A DNA stretch of 64,000 bases from Ehretia macrophylla (GCA_037974665.1 CM075769.1:23710139-23774138), one strand, 5' to 3'; positions 12,710-24,447 are shown, counted from the stretch's first letter. Program-made: numbers and translations. The notes: generated by a model from the letters alone, not told the origin.

Positions 12710-13632
12710 CAACCGAACATGCATTAAACACACAATCAAACCCTAGTTTACCCATCAACAACTCACAATTTAATCACTCAAACCACACCCAATCAACTAA
12801 GACTCAATCTAATATTTTAAAGAAAGACAACCTAAACTTCAAATAATCATATCTTACATTCTACTAATCCAAACAACTCCAAATCAGTTTCAAACACTCC
12901 CCATTCAATCAACTACATTAACCCCCTCGGAAACCAACCCAAACACATCCAAATCATGCCTAACAACCCTAAAACCCTAGTGTGTCATGGCTGAAATTTC
13001 TGGATTTTAGCACGGACATCACAATTGAAAATTCGGCATTACAACGGCGCTACCACGTAATTATCAAACTTTTAGAAATCGACGGCAATCGATTCCGATC
13101 AACACAACTCAAAATAATCAACATTTAGCAAATTAATCAACTTTAAATACCCGAAAAATAATAATTATGCTACAACCGTTCAAATCTCGTAGGATTACAT
13201 ATAAATGATCCCTAACATGCATGGAGCAAATACCAAGGTTTGAGTGCTGCAAATACAGTCACATCAAACTTCATAGAACATGATCATAAACATTTAACAT
13301 GTAGCAAGTATATACAAATATATTTAAGCATTTACATGATTCAAGCATAATCCAAGCATGTTCAAGCATATACATGATCCAAGCTTAATCAAGCATACTT
13401 AGCATATATATACATTAAGCAAATACAAGTTCAAGCCACTAGTAATATCGTTTCATAATTAATGATGTAGCAAGTAAGCATGTAAACATCTTGCATATAA
13501 GCTCATTTAATCATGTGCCATTGCATAAAAGCATGTAATCATCCTCAATTAAGCTCATATTAACATACATCTTGATCCCATATAATTATGATTTTGATAG
13601 CAACTGAAAATAACACAAAATGAGCAAAATAG

Positions 13633-13680
13633 GACCATCTGGGCGACCATCCAAGTGACCATCCGGGTGACCATCCGGGT
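13633..13680. repeat. 12-bp tandem repeat, four units
   Basis: GACCATCTGGGC, GACCATCCAAGT and two copies of GACCATCCGGGT follow head to tail inside the LTR. The array is not in a supported reading frame. Confidence 0.9.
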
Positions 13681-14370
13681 GACTTAAGTCACTCGGTAGT
13701 AGGTCTACAAGTGATCTGGAAGACTATCCGGTTGACCTGACCCTTCAGTAAAATGCATAAAATTTCTTTATCTTGCTTCTTTTGCTAGGCCTTCTAACTC
13801 CAACCCTTAGACATCTCACCATACAAACTTAGCACGCCTTAGACATCATGTAAGTGCAAATCTCACCTTGAATCAAACAACAACCAAGGACACTCAAAAG
13901 ACCACAAAATGCTCAAGAATACCAAGAACACTATCTAAGTCCTAATGTGTTTGGCCTCCATTTCCAACCTTACATACAAGTTATATATACTCCAACACAC
14001 ACAAGAATAGTATCTAGCTTATCAAACAACTTCTCAAGATCATCTAACAAAAGTTAGGCAAAGCCTTAGATCCATAACACACAAAAGTACCCAATCTTCA
14101 CATCAAGCTTATATATGAGCACTATAAGCAAGATTAATACTAAATATGCAACAAATAATCTTGAATGAGCTTTAAAAAAAGTTTTTGAAAGAATCCCTCA
14201 CCTTGTTCTTGAGCATGGAAGCAAGAGAATAACAAGATAAACAATTGTAGAAGCTAGTACATGCAAGAGAATGGTTGAAAATAGATTAATCCTTTTTCTT
14301 CTTCTCTTCTTCTTCTTTCTTTTTTCTCTTTTCTCTTTTCTCTTTTTCTCTCTTAGATCGTGGGGTTTAA

Positions 14371-14386
14371 TGTGTGTGTGTGTGTG
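14371..14386. repeat. (TG)n microsatellite
   Basis: Eight TG units, followed by further short TG runs to about 14460 and preceded by a TCTTT-rich pyrimidine tract at 14285-14355. Confidence 0.9.
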
Positions 14387-14740
14387 CAGTATTTTTTGTG
14401 TGTGTATGTAGAGTGGTGTGTGTATATTGTGTAGTATAATGTATATGTGTGTATTTAATGTTAGGTAAGAAATTTTGTTTGGTTGCCAAATGAGAAGGAG
14501 GGCCTTCAGCTAAAAGTCTATCTTCTAGTTTGTCATTCTAGTTCTATTCTAATTATTTTAGTTAGCTAGCATGACGTGGTAAAATCTGATTAATGCCTAC
14601 GTTATCTGAAACACTCAAATGTACGTAATTGGATTTAAATGCATGTTAAATGATGCAAGTGCTCATAAGTTGATGCAAAAATATATGAAATACTATAAAA
14701 TGTACATGGGCTCTATATGGGCTCTGTACAAGGTCTCACA

Positions 14741-15155
14741 ATTACCATTCAATCTGACTTTCAGCATGGAAACAGTTCTGCCAGTGGAGATCGGGTCTCC
14801 TACCAGTAGGACCATACTTCATGAAGAAGAAATAAATGGATCCTGAATCTGAGAAGAGTTGGACTTGGCTGAGGAGATGTCGGCTAAGGCTCAGGTCAGA
14901 ATACTAGCTAGAAAAACGGCCATGGAAAGAGCCTTCGCAAAATAAGTTAGACCTAAGTCTATCAAAGAAGGAGATCTGGTCCTTAGGAGAACTATATTCC
15001 AACCGATCTCAGATGGTAAACTCTCCTCGCTTTGGGAAGGTCTATACCAAGTAGTGATGGAACTTTGACCTAGCACCTTCTATATTGTTAATAAATATGG
15101 AAAGCAACTGAGGAATGCTTGGAATGTCGAGCATTTAAAGAATTATTTTGTATGA
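14741..15155 (+). pseudogene. C-terminal end of Tat-type gypsy integrase
   Basis: One frame from 14741 to TGA at 15153-15155 carries stops at 14844, about 14853, 14940 and 15066. It has the features of the extreme C-terminus of Tat-lineage polyproteins: PFNLTFSMETVLPVEIG (the GTEAV(L/I)PVEI signature), a basic RPKSIKEGDLVLR segment, a KLSSLWEGLYQV segment, and the closing NAWNVEHLKNYF that normally ends WN(A/V)xHLKxYY. The catalytic core and the rest of pol are missing because the LTR at 11652-14740 abuts directly. Integrase would insert element cDNA; this copy cannot. Confidence 0.85.
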
Positions 15156-15849
15156 AGTGTAAAAGATAAGAACTTTTTGAATACAAAGTTTTTGTTCTTA
15201 GACACTTGTGAATTTCAACATCTTTTGGGTCGGTATGTTCCTGCAAACTAAACCCCATGTCTAAAACAAAAATGAGGTTGCGATTACTAACACACTCATT
15301 ACTTGATAAAGACTAAGCTAGTTGTTTAGCTAAATGTCGCACGAGTCACGATTGTGGCTCGAGCCGAGATGAAGTCGTGAGAAAACACACTCATTGGCTT
15401 AATTAAGGCTATATAGGATGCTCCGTGCTTAAAACTAGTCGAGGTCATTATGGGAAAAATACTCAATAAAGGTCCAGCACGGGCCCAGCATCAATATAAG
15501 GTCGTGATATCACACTTATTGATGAATGACTTTAGGTCCATCTAGGGCCCAATATCAGCATGGCTTGGTTAAGTCTTAAGGTTAAAAGTCATCTTAGGAT
15601 TTAATTTGAGTTTCCCTTTACATGTAAAATGGATGTGAGCAAGTTACCGATCCAATTTACTTGGAAAAATACTTTGAAAGGTTGAATAAGTTAATATGAG
15701 TAAGAACCCGACTCAAAAGATACACTACATTCAAATAAAGCAAAGTCAAAGTTGATGAAAAATTGTTTTCATTAATTGATAGAAAAAGGATAAGTTACAT
15801 TAGTAGCCACCTCAGGTCGGGGTATATTTCAATTATAAGGAAAAAGGTC
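15156..15849. other. Spacer between pol and antisense ORF (element A)
   Basis: Non-coding. Several phrases with GGTCC(A/T)GCACGGGCCCAGC- and CACACTCATT-like cores recur loosely between 15340 and 15560, suggesting an eroded repeat array. The last 200 bases resemble 31840-32020 in element B. Confidence 0.45.
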
Positions 15850-18351
15850 CTAAGCCTTGGGAAGAGCAACTGAGCTCGAGCCAGCGGCGTTGACACCTGG
15901 GTTCTGAATTGGCATGTCTTTATCCTCCCCTTCACTGTGTGATTCATCCTTGATATGCTCATTCTCGCAGTTAAATGACCTATTGATCTCCTCAGCGGCG
16001 GCTTAGGTCTCTGAGTTGAGGTTGGGGATCTGCCAAAACTCTACTGGAGGAGGCTCTACGATGTCGTTGAAAGAGGACTTGACATCGCGGTACAGGGTCT
16101 TAGCCAGCATCTTTGATTTAAGCTGACCCTTGAAGTATCCCATGACATAATAATATTTGGCTATGTCATTGGAATACTCCGCCAAAAACTTGTCCCCTTC
16201 CTCACTATCTTTGAAGGCTTGGATAGCCTTCTCGCCATTGGGATTGACCCGGTCAAGAAGGGACTTGAGTTTGTCCTCAACCGAGGTCTTGTCAGCACAA
16301 ACTTGCCGAAGCTCTTCAAAAGCTTTCCTCTCTTTCTCCTCCTACTCGGACATCAAGGCTTGGAACTTTTGGTTCTTCTTCTATTCGAGCTCTAGCTCTT
16401 TTTTTCAGGTGCTCGATCTCCTGCTAATATTCTCAGGCCCTCTTCTTTGACTCCTGCCTGAAAAGGGCGAGGTCAGTCTTTACCAATTGGTAGCGACACT
16501 CTAGCTCCGTGAATAAGCTATGCATCTTCCTGAATAGGGCAGGCATTGCCAGTATGTGGGACTCAGCATGTTAAGACGAGAAAGAGATGGTTAGATACAA
16601 ATATTCCCAACCTAATGACTAAAGGGAAGGGATTGAAGATTTACCGTGGTGGCAGTTGTCTGCATTTCATCAACAACTTGGTTATTAGGATACTTGCCGA
16701 GTCTGGCGTCATACTGAGCCGGGCTGATGACAACAACGACTAGGCTCGAGTCGGTGGGGGAAAGTTTTTCCTTCTCTCTATCGTCGGCTATTTTCTTGGA
16801 TTTCTTTTTCAAAAGGGAAGACCCCTCAGCTCGAGCCTCAGATGGCTCATTGATGGTTATCCCTTGAGAGCCCTTCTTTTTCTTAGGGACTAATGAAATG
16901 ACCTCCTTTATGGAGGGGTCAGCCTCACCCTTCATCTTCTCACCAGTTAAGCCCCTGGCCTCTTCCTTGATCTATGAGAGGCCTGGGAGGTATTGACGCC
17001 GGCGCTTGAGTACTTGAGGGCTTAAGTGCCTTGGCCTTGGCCTATTTCAGTGGCCTCGGCACCCTTTGTTTGGGTCATGGCAAAGACTATGGTTGCTCTA
17101 ATCATACCTGGATACAAAGAAAAGAAGATAAGCTCGAGGTTAAAAACTTATGTAAAACGTATAAAGTAGCCTTGGCAAAATTAGAGGTTAGATCCAAGTT
17201 TCCAGAACAAGGGTGGACTAACCCTTCTTCAGCTTCTCCTTTCGGGGTTCGTCAGGCAATAATCCTGGGTGAGGTATGTCCGACCTGGGTGACTTGGCCC
17301 TGAATAGTGGGGATCCCTAAATCTTAGCCCAATCAAGGTACTAGTCAGCATTTTGCAAATATTCCTTCTCTAGAAGTACCCCGAGCGCATCCATCTCTAA
17401 ATTTGTTAAGTGGGGAACCTTGTGGATCTTCTTTGTAAGGTTGTGCAACCAGGTGCGAGAGACCACCCACTCAGAGTACAAGCTGATGAAGTAGTACTTG
17501 TGATGCCAACCCTTGTTAGAAGAAGTCCACTCAGTAAAAAATTGGTGTCCGTCCCAAGCACAGAAGTGGAACCACTCCCGATCATTTGGGTTTGGATTGG
17601 CAATGAAGTACCTTCTTAATAGATTCAGAGACGAGACTACTCATTTCTTATATGCGTACACGAAGAAGGCCACCATCATAGCCCAACTATTATGTGCAAC
17701 TTTTCCTGGGCAGATCTTGTAATAGTTAAGGATCTCAGTAATGTACCTAGGAAGGGGTAGCCTGATGACTTGACAAACCAAGTCATAGAGGGTTATCTCG
17801 TTATCTTGGGGATGGCATGCTACATCATCTTGACTTGGAACCCTTATCCTGAAATTATGGGGCATGGTCCCCTCAGACATTCTTCTGTTGGCCTCTTTCA
17901 CTTTTGTTTGACAAGCCCTCCTATAGCACGCAAAGAGCTTTTTCCTCCTACCAAAGGACGTAGGGGTATCCTTGCTCGTACAAGTCCTTAAGCTTGGGGA
18001 ATGTTCAATGGCTAAGGGTATAGCCTCTTGGTCGGGCATCTGGATTAAGGAAGGCTAGGGGGCTGGAAAGGGATTAGCGATGGGCCCAGGTATGAGCTCA
18101 AGTCCCTCTAATGTATTAAACAAGAATCTACCATCCCCCTCAATCTCATCTACATAGAAAAAGCCCGGCATTTGGTCCTCCTCGGCGTCCTCCTTGTTAC
18201 TTCTGGCCTCAAGTAACTCGACTTCATTACTACTCTCTTCTCCTAAGCTCTCAGCCTGAAGGGGTGAACTCCCCGAGCTAGATGTTTCTTCATTTCTGCC
18301 ATAAGATCGGGCTGACCATGCTTGAGAGTCCTCGGATTCCGACCTCTCCAT
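15850..18351 (-). pseudogene. Antisense ORF of Tat element A (putative gypsy-type transposon protein)
   Basis: Reading leftward, an ATG at 18351 opens an acidic, Ser-rich N-terminus (SEDSQAW, SSSGSSPLQAESLGEESS). TAG at 18055-18057 and TGA at 17641-17643 interrupt the same frame, which then runs to TAG at 17341. The middle (RVPSQDDVACHPQDNEITLYDLVCQVIRLPLP..., then a Trp/Tyr-rich WHHKYYFIS block) has the layout of PF04195, a putative gypsy-type transposon domain; that is recognition by eye. A Lys/Glu-rich, coiled-coil-like part follows (16935-16612 and 16450-15850) and ends in GVNAAGSS...LPKA. An intron fits 17108-17222 (GTTAGT...CAG), matched in element B. Its function is not known. Antisense ORFs between pol and 3' LTR are established for Tat relatives. 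Confidence 0.7.
17108..17222 (-). other. Putative intron in antisense ORF A
   Basis: On the minus strand GAAGAAGG|GTTAGTCC gives the donor and TTGTATCCAG|GTATG the acceptor. The second copy has the same arrangement at 33224-33331, with the same donor GTTAGTC. Confidence 0.5.
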
Positions 18352-18671
18352 TTGTGGGGTAAGGGATGAAAGAGAATAAAATCTAAGGAGAAGGGATCCG
18401 GGGACGTACCTAGTTCCTGAGCTAATATAAGTTAATGAGATTTGTAAACTCTCGAGCTGAGTAATCCGAGCTGATCGGTTAGGGTAGAGAATTCCTTGAG
18501 ATTCTAGATTGCAAATGAGCAAAAGTGAATCTGAGATCAATTCAACAAAAGTCACCTCGGGGAGGCCAATCATCGCATCCTGTCAGAGGAATAAGTGATG
18601 TGGTGACTGCCAAATCAAATTTGAACTTTTGGCGACTGGATCCCATTTTTAGACCCTTGTCGTGCTCTAGG
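18352..18671 (-). other. Upstream region of antisense ORF A
   Basis: It contains a probable leader intron donor (ACTAG|GTACGTCC, exon side near 18411) corresponding to one in element B. Relative to B, a segment of about 28 bases that contains B's TATA box is missing near 18545-18560, so this copy probably lost its antisense promoter. Confidence 0.4.
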
Positions 18672-18697
18672 CTCGGGGGGGGAGAGGGGGGGGGCAA
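18672..18697 (+). other. Polypurine tract, G-rich
   Basis: Two long G runs (eight and nine G) separated by AGA, ending GGGCAA just before the LTR. The runs could also form a G-quadruplex. Confidence 0.75.
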
Positions 18698-19091
18698 TGA
18701 TATAGGTGCAGTTAAGCCGATCCGACCCAGAGAAGAGATTTGACCCATTAAGTCGACCCGACCTGGATCCGACCTGACATCCGTTTCCCAGCCTGGCATT
18801 AATGTCAGATCTGACATAAAGGTTAGGTCAAGCATGAACAATGCGGGATAGCATCAAACCATTAATAACTGCCCGTCTTGAATGCTAGTATAAATAGTCT
18901 GCCAATGGCTCCAAGCAGTGGTAGCTCATTCTCATTAAATACTCTCAACTACTATCTTTTAGTTCAGTTCGTACATACTAACTCATTCTTGCACCTGAGA
19001 AAAAACACGGGTCTTCACCCCCGCGGTTTCTTCCCTTGTTTTGTAGGTTGTTGTTGAACTCGGGCGGGGATATATTTTTGCACCCTCATCA
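18698..19091 (+). repeat. 3' LTR of Tat element A
   Basis: It starts TGATATAGGTGCAG after the polypurine tract and ends GCACCCTCATCA. It aligns over its length with the LTRs at 23967-24447 and 34890-35357, including GCATTAATxxCTGCC, a TATAAATAG box at 18889-18897, CTCATTCTTGCACC and the TTGTxxTGYAGG segment. It is 394 bp long. No primer-binding site follows it, so it is a 3' LTR. Confidence 0.8.
18889..18897 (+). promoter_or_regulatory. TATA box in LTR A
   Basis: TATAAATAG, in the same position in all three LTRs of this family. Confidence 0.7.
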
Positions 19092-19235
19092 CAAGCCAAA
19101 GTGGTGAGCGGCGACAACCTATTGATTGGAACGGGTCAATGACGACCTTGGAGTACAAGGCGATGCTAGAATAGGAACTCAAGTATGGTGACTTCTACGG
19201 CAACGAGGAGCAAGAGAGTTCGTCGGACAACAATT
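19092..19235 (+). other. Short decayed coding-like stretch
   Basis: In one frame it reads a short acidic C-terminal-like peptide (TLEYKAMLE, stop, then ELKYGDFYGNEEQESSSDNN) ending in TAG at 19238. The codon pattern looks like a real protein end, but I cannot assign it. It directly precedes the LTR-like unit at 19236. Confidence 0.3.
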
Positions 19236-19448
19236 TGTAGAGAGGATCAATCAATTGCCGGAGAGAGTAAAGGCAATTGAAACCATTTGTGTAAAACCTT
19301 TGATTTATTATGCAATATATGCTAGTATATATATATACAAGAGGGTTGGACCAAATTAGAAAAATACAAGAAGAAAAATATGAGGGAAGTTTCCTAAGTA
19401 CAAGGTAATGTCATTTAGTGGTCTAATTGCCTAAAACTATCTCTAACA
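19236..19448. repeat. Short LTR-like unit, about 213 bp
   Basis: It begins TGTAGAGAGG and ends ATCTCTAACA, an imperfect terminal inverted repeat of the Copia type, with a TATATATATAC box near 19328. Flanking bases give no matching TSD and no primer-binding site is evident, so its status and orientation remain open. Confidence 0.4.
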
Positions 19449-20159
19449 AGATTTATATGTTATCATAAAATTATACTAATGTTAATAAAAAGATTTAATG
19501 ATGGTGAATTATTTAAATTATTTTATTAAATTTTTGTCATAACGACATAAAATCATGTGCAAAGATTTGGATCTAGTTTGAATGGAAATATGTGTCAAAT
19601 GTCATCGAGTCATTTAATTATCCGATACTAATTAACTTTTATTGTCGTATGTTCGTCATTTGTTCTGATCCGACACTAATTAACTTTTTTTTGCCAATGA
19701 TGTTCTATTAGTCCTTTCTAATCTAAAGCATTAGCATTAGCCATTCTGATAGGGAATTTGAAGTGATACGTAATGTTGGCTTTTGTTTGCAGTCGAGGCT
19801 TCTATTTTGTTGTCTGAAAAGTATATCCATTTCCTCGTTATTCATCCATGTAGTGAATTTATGAGTTAGGGCATTTTCCGAAAAGAAAAAAGAACAACGA
19901 GTTGGGGCATTTGGATTAACAAAAAGCAATTTCTTGGGCCTGCCTACGGATTTTACTATCAGGTTGTTGTATGTTATCCTTTTTTTTTATTTTTTTATTT
20001 TTATTTTGAGGACTAAAAATTTACGGTAAACAAATATCACATTGGATCTACTTTAGTTATAAATCTTATGGTGCAATGGCCACACATGCTCTAAGTCAAA
20101 TAGTAATTTGTAATAGGAGTGCATAAGTTTAAATTTGAGACTTTTGATCACAACAAGTC
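19449..20159. other. Unassigned DNA, possible tRNA-derived SINE fragment
   Basis: No gene recognised. Around 20060-20150 a GTGCAATGGC element and, about 60 bases later, AGTTTAAATTTGAG are spaced like the A and B boxes of a tRNA-derived SINE. The match is weak. Confidence 0.3.
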
Positions 20160-20167
20160 AATATCCA

Positions 20168-20372
20168 CAGGGGCGGAACCAGAAATTTTATATTTAGGGG
20201 GCTAAGTTTTAATTAAGTAAAAGAAAAAAAAATGAAAATGGGAGAATTTGAATAAAGAAATGGGGATCATAAGCTTGATATTCAACGCTCTAAAAAATAT
20301 TACATAGGCTAAAAAGAATTTTGAAGGCTTGGGGGGCCCGAACTCTCCCCGGTCCCCCTGCCTTCGCCTCTG
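20168..20372. mobile_element. hAT-type MITE with 8-bp TSD
   Basis: The termini CAGGGGCGGAACCAG and CTGCCTTCGCCTCTG form a 15-bp imperfect inverted repeat. The flanks read AATATCCA (20160-20167) and AATATCCG (20373-20380), a TSD with one mismatch. The unit is 205 bp and non-coding. The 8-bp TSD and CAGGGGCGGA terminus fit a non-autonomous hAT element. Confidence 0.85.
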
Positions 20373-20380
20373 AATATCCG

Positions 20381-21474
20381 ACTATTTCACTCAATTTTTA
20401 GAGTTGTTGTTTGTTATTTTTATTTATCTATGGATGCAAATATATTTTTCATGAAGAAAAATGCAACTCCTAAGTTTTTTTTTCTTTGTTGGGTTAGTAA
20501 GAGAAGTAATTTCATTCAACTATCTAAAAACTTTACAGCAAAGCTGTTTACAAAAGGAATCAAACAGAAAAAGAAAGAATCCTTGAAACTAAAAACAGTT
20601 AAATGATAATCTCATAAAGGTTCCAATGGTTACCGAGCTCTCTATTAAACTTATTATTTTTATATTTCTTGCCTGTCATTAGTTTATATCCCACATCATC
20701 TGAAATATTCTTGATGAGATGCTCCTCACAAGAGAATTCATTCTTAAAGATCCGGCTAATTCCAAATATGGTAAACAAGGCAAAAAACTTAATTCCGATA
20801 AGCAAGCACTCAATTACTTTTGCACTATCTTCTAAATTAGGCCATGATAAAGGATAATGTTACAATAAAGTTCACGATTGATATTTCCATTTCATTTTTC
20901 TCTTTCGAAAACTGAAGTCATGATTTATAACTATAACTCATGTATAATGGGAGATAATCCATAAAAACAAATAACTACAATACATTTTTTTTGTTGAGAG
21001 AATTTAAACCCAAACTTCATGATATGAGAGCCTCAATTTTAATTTAACGGTTAGACCGATTACCCAAGCTAATATATTGTCAATGTTTTAACGGAAAATT
21101 ACAACACTAGTTAGACCTTTCCAAACAGAATCATTAAATTCCAATTTCTCTAGATGTAGGAAAGCCTCGTTTCCTAAAAAAAAATAGAGTATCCTCAGAC
21201 TAAGTATCAGGTTCTCCATTTGGAGAAGTTGAATCCATCCTCTAAATTTCAAATGGAAGTGACCCCAAAAAGAAATGGGGAGTGTTGTTAGAGTAAAATA
21301 GTGAAATATAAAATCTCTAAAATAGAAATAATTAAAAGTATATTGTTGGACTGAAACTACAATAAAAGAACCCTAAAAATAGAGAGTTAATATTTGGTTC
21401 CCTAAAAGTAGGAAAAAAATAAAAAAATTGTTGGAGTTGACCTAATACTATCATGGGATATTCTTGAACCGCTA
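20381..21474. other. Unassigned AT-rich DNA
   Basis: No gene recognised; ORFs at 20599-20805 (-) and 20669-20857 (+) overlap and look random. On the minus strand near 21085-21000 a TTAGCTTGGGTAATCGG phrase and a TTTGGGTTTAAATTCTC phrase have the spacing of SINE A and B boxes, a weak candidate. Confidence 0.35.
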
Positions 21475-22180
21475 TAACAGCTTCGAACATTGCCCATATG
21501 GAGTAAAAAAAAGCAGAAAATATATCATTTTAGTTCAACAATTAGTCATAACATCCAGCCAAACTTTTCTTTTGTTTTTTTATTTTATTTTATTTTATTT
21601 TATTAAGCGTATTAGACCGTGGTTTTACTAATTGGTATCTTCAGGATTTGGTATACCTCAGATTCTCAGATCTTAGATACCAAAACTGGAAAAAGTCACT
21701 CACCTTTCTCAACCTCATACCCTTTTTTTATGTTAAAGCAATTATTGGAGTTCACGTTCCTTCAAGAGGACGGCATGCGCAAGCAAAGACAATTTTCTTC
21801 TAAAAGAAACAAAGAGAGATATCCATTCCATTCGGTCAGCGAAAGAGCACTTAATGCCGAAAACAAAGCCCCCAAATTATTTATTTTCATCTTTGGCATA
21901 GGAATTAGGGAGATTAAAGAAATATATACACAACGGGCACAACCGTCTTGATATTCTAATGTGTCATTAATTTATCATTTTATGTTATTACTATGATCAC
22001 ATATTATTAATTTTCACACCATTGTCTCCAAATAATAGAGCAACAGCCAAATTAAGAAAGGATTTGACGCAGGCAAAAGCATAAAGCTTCATGCTTTATA
22101 CAAGAAAAGCACGCGTCACAACTACAATGTTTGCTTCTATCAATTGCCTCAAATATTTGAAACTTGTTTAGTAATTATTT
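21475..22180. repeat. Diverged duplication, copy 1
   Basis: The order of phrases CTGCCCATAT/TTGCCCATAT, CATAACATCCAGCCA, AAAGTCACT...CATACCCTTTT, GAGGACGGCAT, CGCAAGCAAAG, CATTTCATTCGGT/CATTCCATTCGGT and TTCATGCTT...GAAAAGCACG is shared with 44265-44925 in the same orientation. The two copies differ by many substitutions and small indels. No transposon termini bound them, so this looks like a segmental duplication of non-repeat DNA. The ORF at 21619-21951 is not conserved in the other copy. Confidence 0.75.
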
Positions 22181-22354
22181 GGCGTCATGGGCGGCGCATA
22201 ATATCTCTTACGCTTTACGAAATTTTGATAGCTCAGAATATCAATTGCCTTCTGGAGGTACTTCTAAATTCGGGAGCTTATGACAAGCACAAATGCACGC
22301 TAAACTATAGTTTAAGTAATCTACGATTCGCTTCGATTTAGAAAAAAAAAAAAA

Positions 22355-23333
22355 AGTAAAATGCACCATACTCTCCTGTGTTTTCATAAAGTTGCATCAT
22401 AAACTCTGTGTTTTAAAAAGTCACATTATAAACCCTGTATTATGGAAAACGTTGCATATAACCCCCGCCGTCTATTTTTCTGTCAATTTTAACGTGAATG
22501 TAATACACACGCTTGAAATGCAAGTATGACATTTATCAAACTTTAAAACACATGCAGAAGGACGAAAATACCATTTTTAACATCAGTTGCTAATTGCCCC
22601 TTGTGTTTTCGATAAGATTGTAAATGACTCCTTATGTTTTCGATAAGGTTGTAAATTGCCCTTTGTGTTTTTTATAAAGATTCTAATTGCCCCTATGTTT
22701 TTTTATAAAGATGTAAATTGCCCCTTCAAAGATTAAAAAAATTAAAAAAATTGACAATCTTAGAGAGAAAAACTATTTCAAAGTGATTTTCCTTCGATTT
22801 GAAGTTGATTTTGCACTGATTTAAAGATTTTAATCTACTTGTAGAATAACGTGATTCCAAGTGAATGTACGATTATTACTAGTTGCAATATGACTTTGAA
22901 CTTCAAGCATAAGATTTATATTTTTTATGGTGGACATCAATGTTATGTTATATAAGCTATACATTTTTTTATTCTTTTAATTAAATGATATTTATTAGTT
23001 TAAGGTTATAGATCTCCTTAGAAGGTAGACTAGCACATTGTTCTAATATTGTAAAATAAAAAATATTGTAAATACCTCCCTTTAATATTAAAAAGGTGAT
23101 AAATACCCACTTCTAATATCAAAAAAGTTACAAATACCCCCTTTGACGGATTTATCTTTAAACAAGGATAATTTTGTCTTTTTACAAGGCTAACTAACAG
23201 AGTTAAACAGAATTTGAGTTTGGGCCGTGTATGCAACGTTTTTCATAACACAGGGTTTATAACGCGACTTTTTAAAACACATGGTTTATGATGCAACTTT
23301 GTAAAAACACAGGGGGGTATGGTGCATTTTACT
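22355..23333. mobile_element. Mutator-like element with long inverted repeats
   Basis: About 110 bases at each end are inverted copies, starting AGTAAAATGCACCATAC and ending GGTGCATTTTACT, with GTTGCATCATAAAC and GTGTTTTAAAAAGTC inside each arm. Both flanks are A runs, so a 9-bp all-A TSD is possible but uninformative. The inside (22588-22728) has about four tandem copies of a 37-bp unit containing TTGTAAATTGCCCC and TGTTTT. No transposase is present. Confidence 0.8.
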
Positions 23334-23961
23334 CAAAAAAAAATGTTTTGAATCAATTAGTGAATCATTATTTAAGGTGAATTAGTAAGCGAATCGGAGT
23401 GAATCATGGTGAATCGTGTAATTCACGATTCGGGTCAAATAAACAAAAAAACTCAAAAAATCCAAAAAAAAAAAAAAGAAGAACCCAATTCAATTTTTTT
23501 CAAGCAATATACAATTAGCCCATTATTAAAAAAACATGAATAAACAAAATAAAAACAAAAGCCCATTCATATTTAACATCAAATTTTAATTATAATTACA
23601 AAATAAAAACATCAATTTTTAACTATAATCATTTATGTCTTTATTGAGTGGGATATTTTTTATGTCTTTATTGAGTGTATTTATTGTCCTACTGTTTGTC
23701 TTTATTGAGTGTTTTTATTGCTTTTTTTTTTATGGTTTTGGCAACAACAACTTAGCATTATTAATTTTCTTATAAATTAAACTACTAAAGGCTAAATAAT
23801 AAATATTGTCTTCTAATATTTAATTACTTCGATTGCTAGAAACAAGTGAATAACCTAGAAAAGTAACAAAAAAATATATCAAATAAATAATTTCAATTCA
23901 AAACTGCTAATGGAAACACAATATATCAATTATTATCTAGTTTTAAATTTGTGACTGAATC
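23334..23961. other. Unassigned DNA with GATTCAC-type repeats
   Basis: The first 100 bases contain many GAATCA, GTGAATC and ACGATTC motifs. Similar motifs continue right after the Tat element at 35363-35430. They may be the subterminal repeats of an older DNA transposon split by the Tat element. Confidence 0.35.
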
Positions 23962-23966
23962 GGTAC

Positions 23967-24447
23967 TGGTGGGGGTGTAAACCCGAGCCCAAGAAAGCTT
24001 TCCCAACCTGGGATTATGCAGTCGGTCTCATGCCTGACCCCTTTTTTTTACTCAGCATAGCAGTCACTTCTGACGTAACATAAAAGCGATAACCTAGTCG
24101 GACCATTGGATAATAGCTTTACTCACTAAAGATTAGATTTAACCATTGGACAATGAGTCTGGGCGGGTGTGAACAATGTCGGGTAAGATTAAGCATTAAT
24201 TGCTGCCTTGAAGTGAATTAGTATAAATAGCCCACCCACCCATCCACCCACCCACCATTATAAGGTAACTCTCGCACATTAATTACTCTCAATTACCTAC
24301 CGTTGAGCTTGGACATACTAATCATTCTTACACCCGAGGGGAAATACGGGCCGCCACCCCCCGCGATTCCTTACTTTGTCTTGCAGGTCGGGTACTTTGA
24401 GGTCGGATTATTGAGCTCATGCGAAAAATCATTTTCCACCCTCATTA
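23967..24447 (+). repeat. 5' LTR of element B
   Basis: It starts TGGTGGGGGTGTAAACC and ends CACCCTCATTA; the 3' partner starts TGATAGGGG and ends CCTCATTA. The A copy ends TCATCA, so the TA ending looks derived. A run of CCCA/CCAC units at 24231-24258 is expanded relative to the 3' LTR. Confidence 0.88.
24222..24230 (+). promoter_or_regulatory. TATA box in 5' LTR of element B
   Basis: TATAAATAG, conserved at the same place in the 3' LTR (35145-35153) and in LTR A. Confidence 0.75.

Larger units (their letters stand above)
11652..14740 (-). repeat. Gypsy LTR in minus orientation, about 3.1 kb
   Basis: On the minus strand the LTR reads TGTGAGACCTTGTACAG at 14740 and ends GGGGCGTAACA at 11652. 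The same termini type is seen in the LTR at 46365-49663 (TGTGAGACC ... GGGGCGTGACA). The middle portion (about 12690-13100) is clearly related, inverted, to 63360-63780. The flanking pentamers (TATAT left, ATTAC right) do not match, so it is not a clean solo insertion. No coding sequence is present. It carries a donor-like site at 14195-14201 and a hairpin with an AAAGTAG loop at 12691-12709. Confidence 0.65.

Noticed and set aside
11652-14740. Interpretation as a clean solo LTR
   Set aside because: Flanking pentamers TATAT and ATTAC do not match, and the sequence on the two sides belongs to different elements.
18525-18841. Overlapping ORFs on both strands at the 3' end of element A
   Set aside because: They cross the polypurine tract and LTR boundary and have no counterpart in element B.
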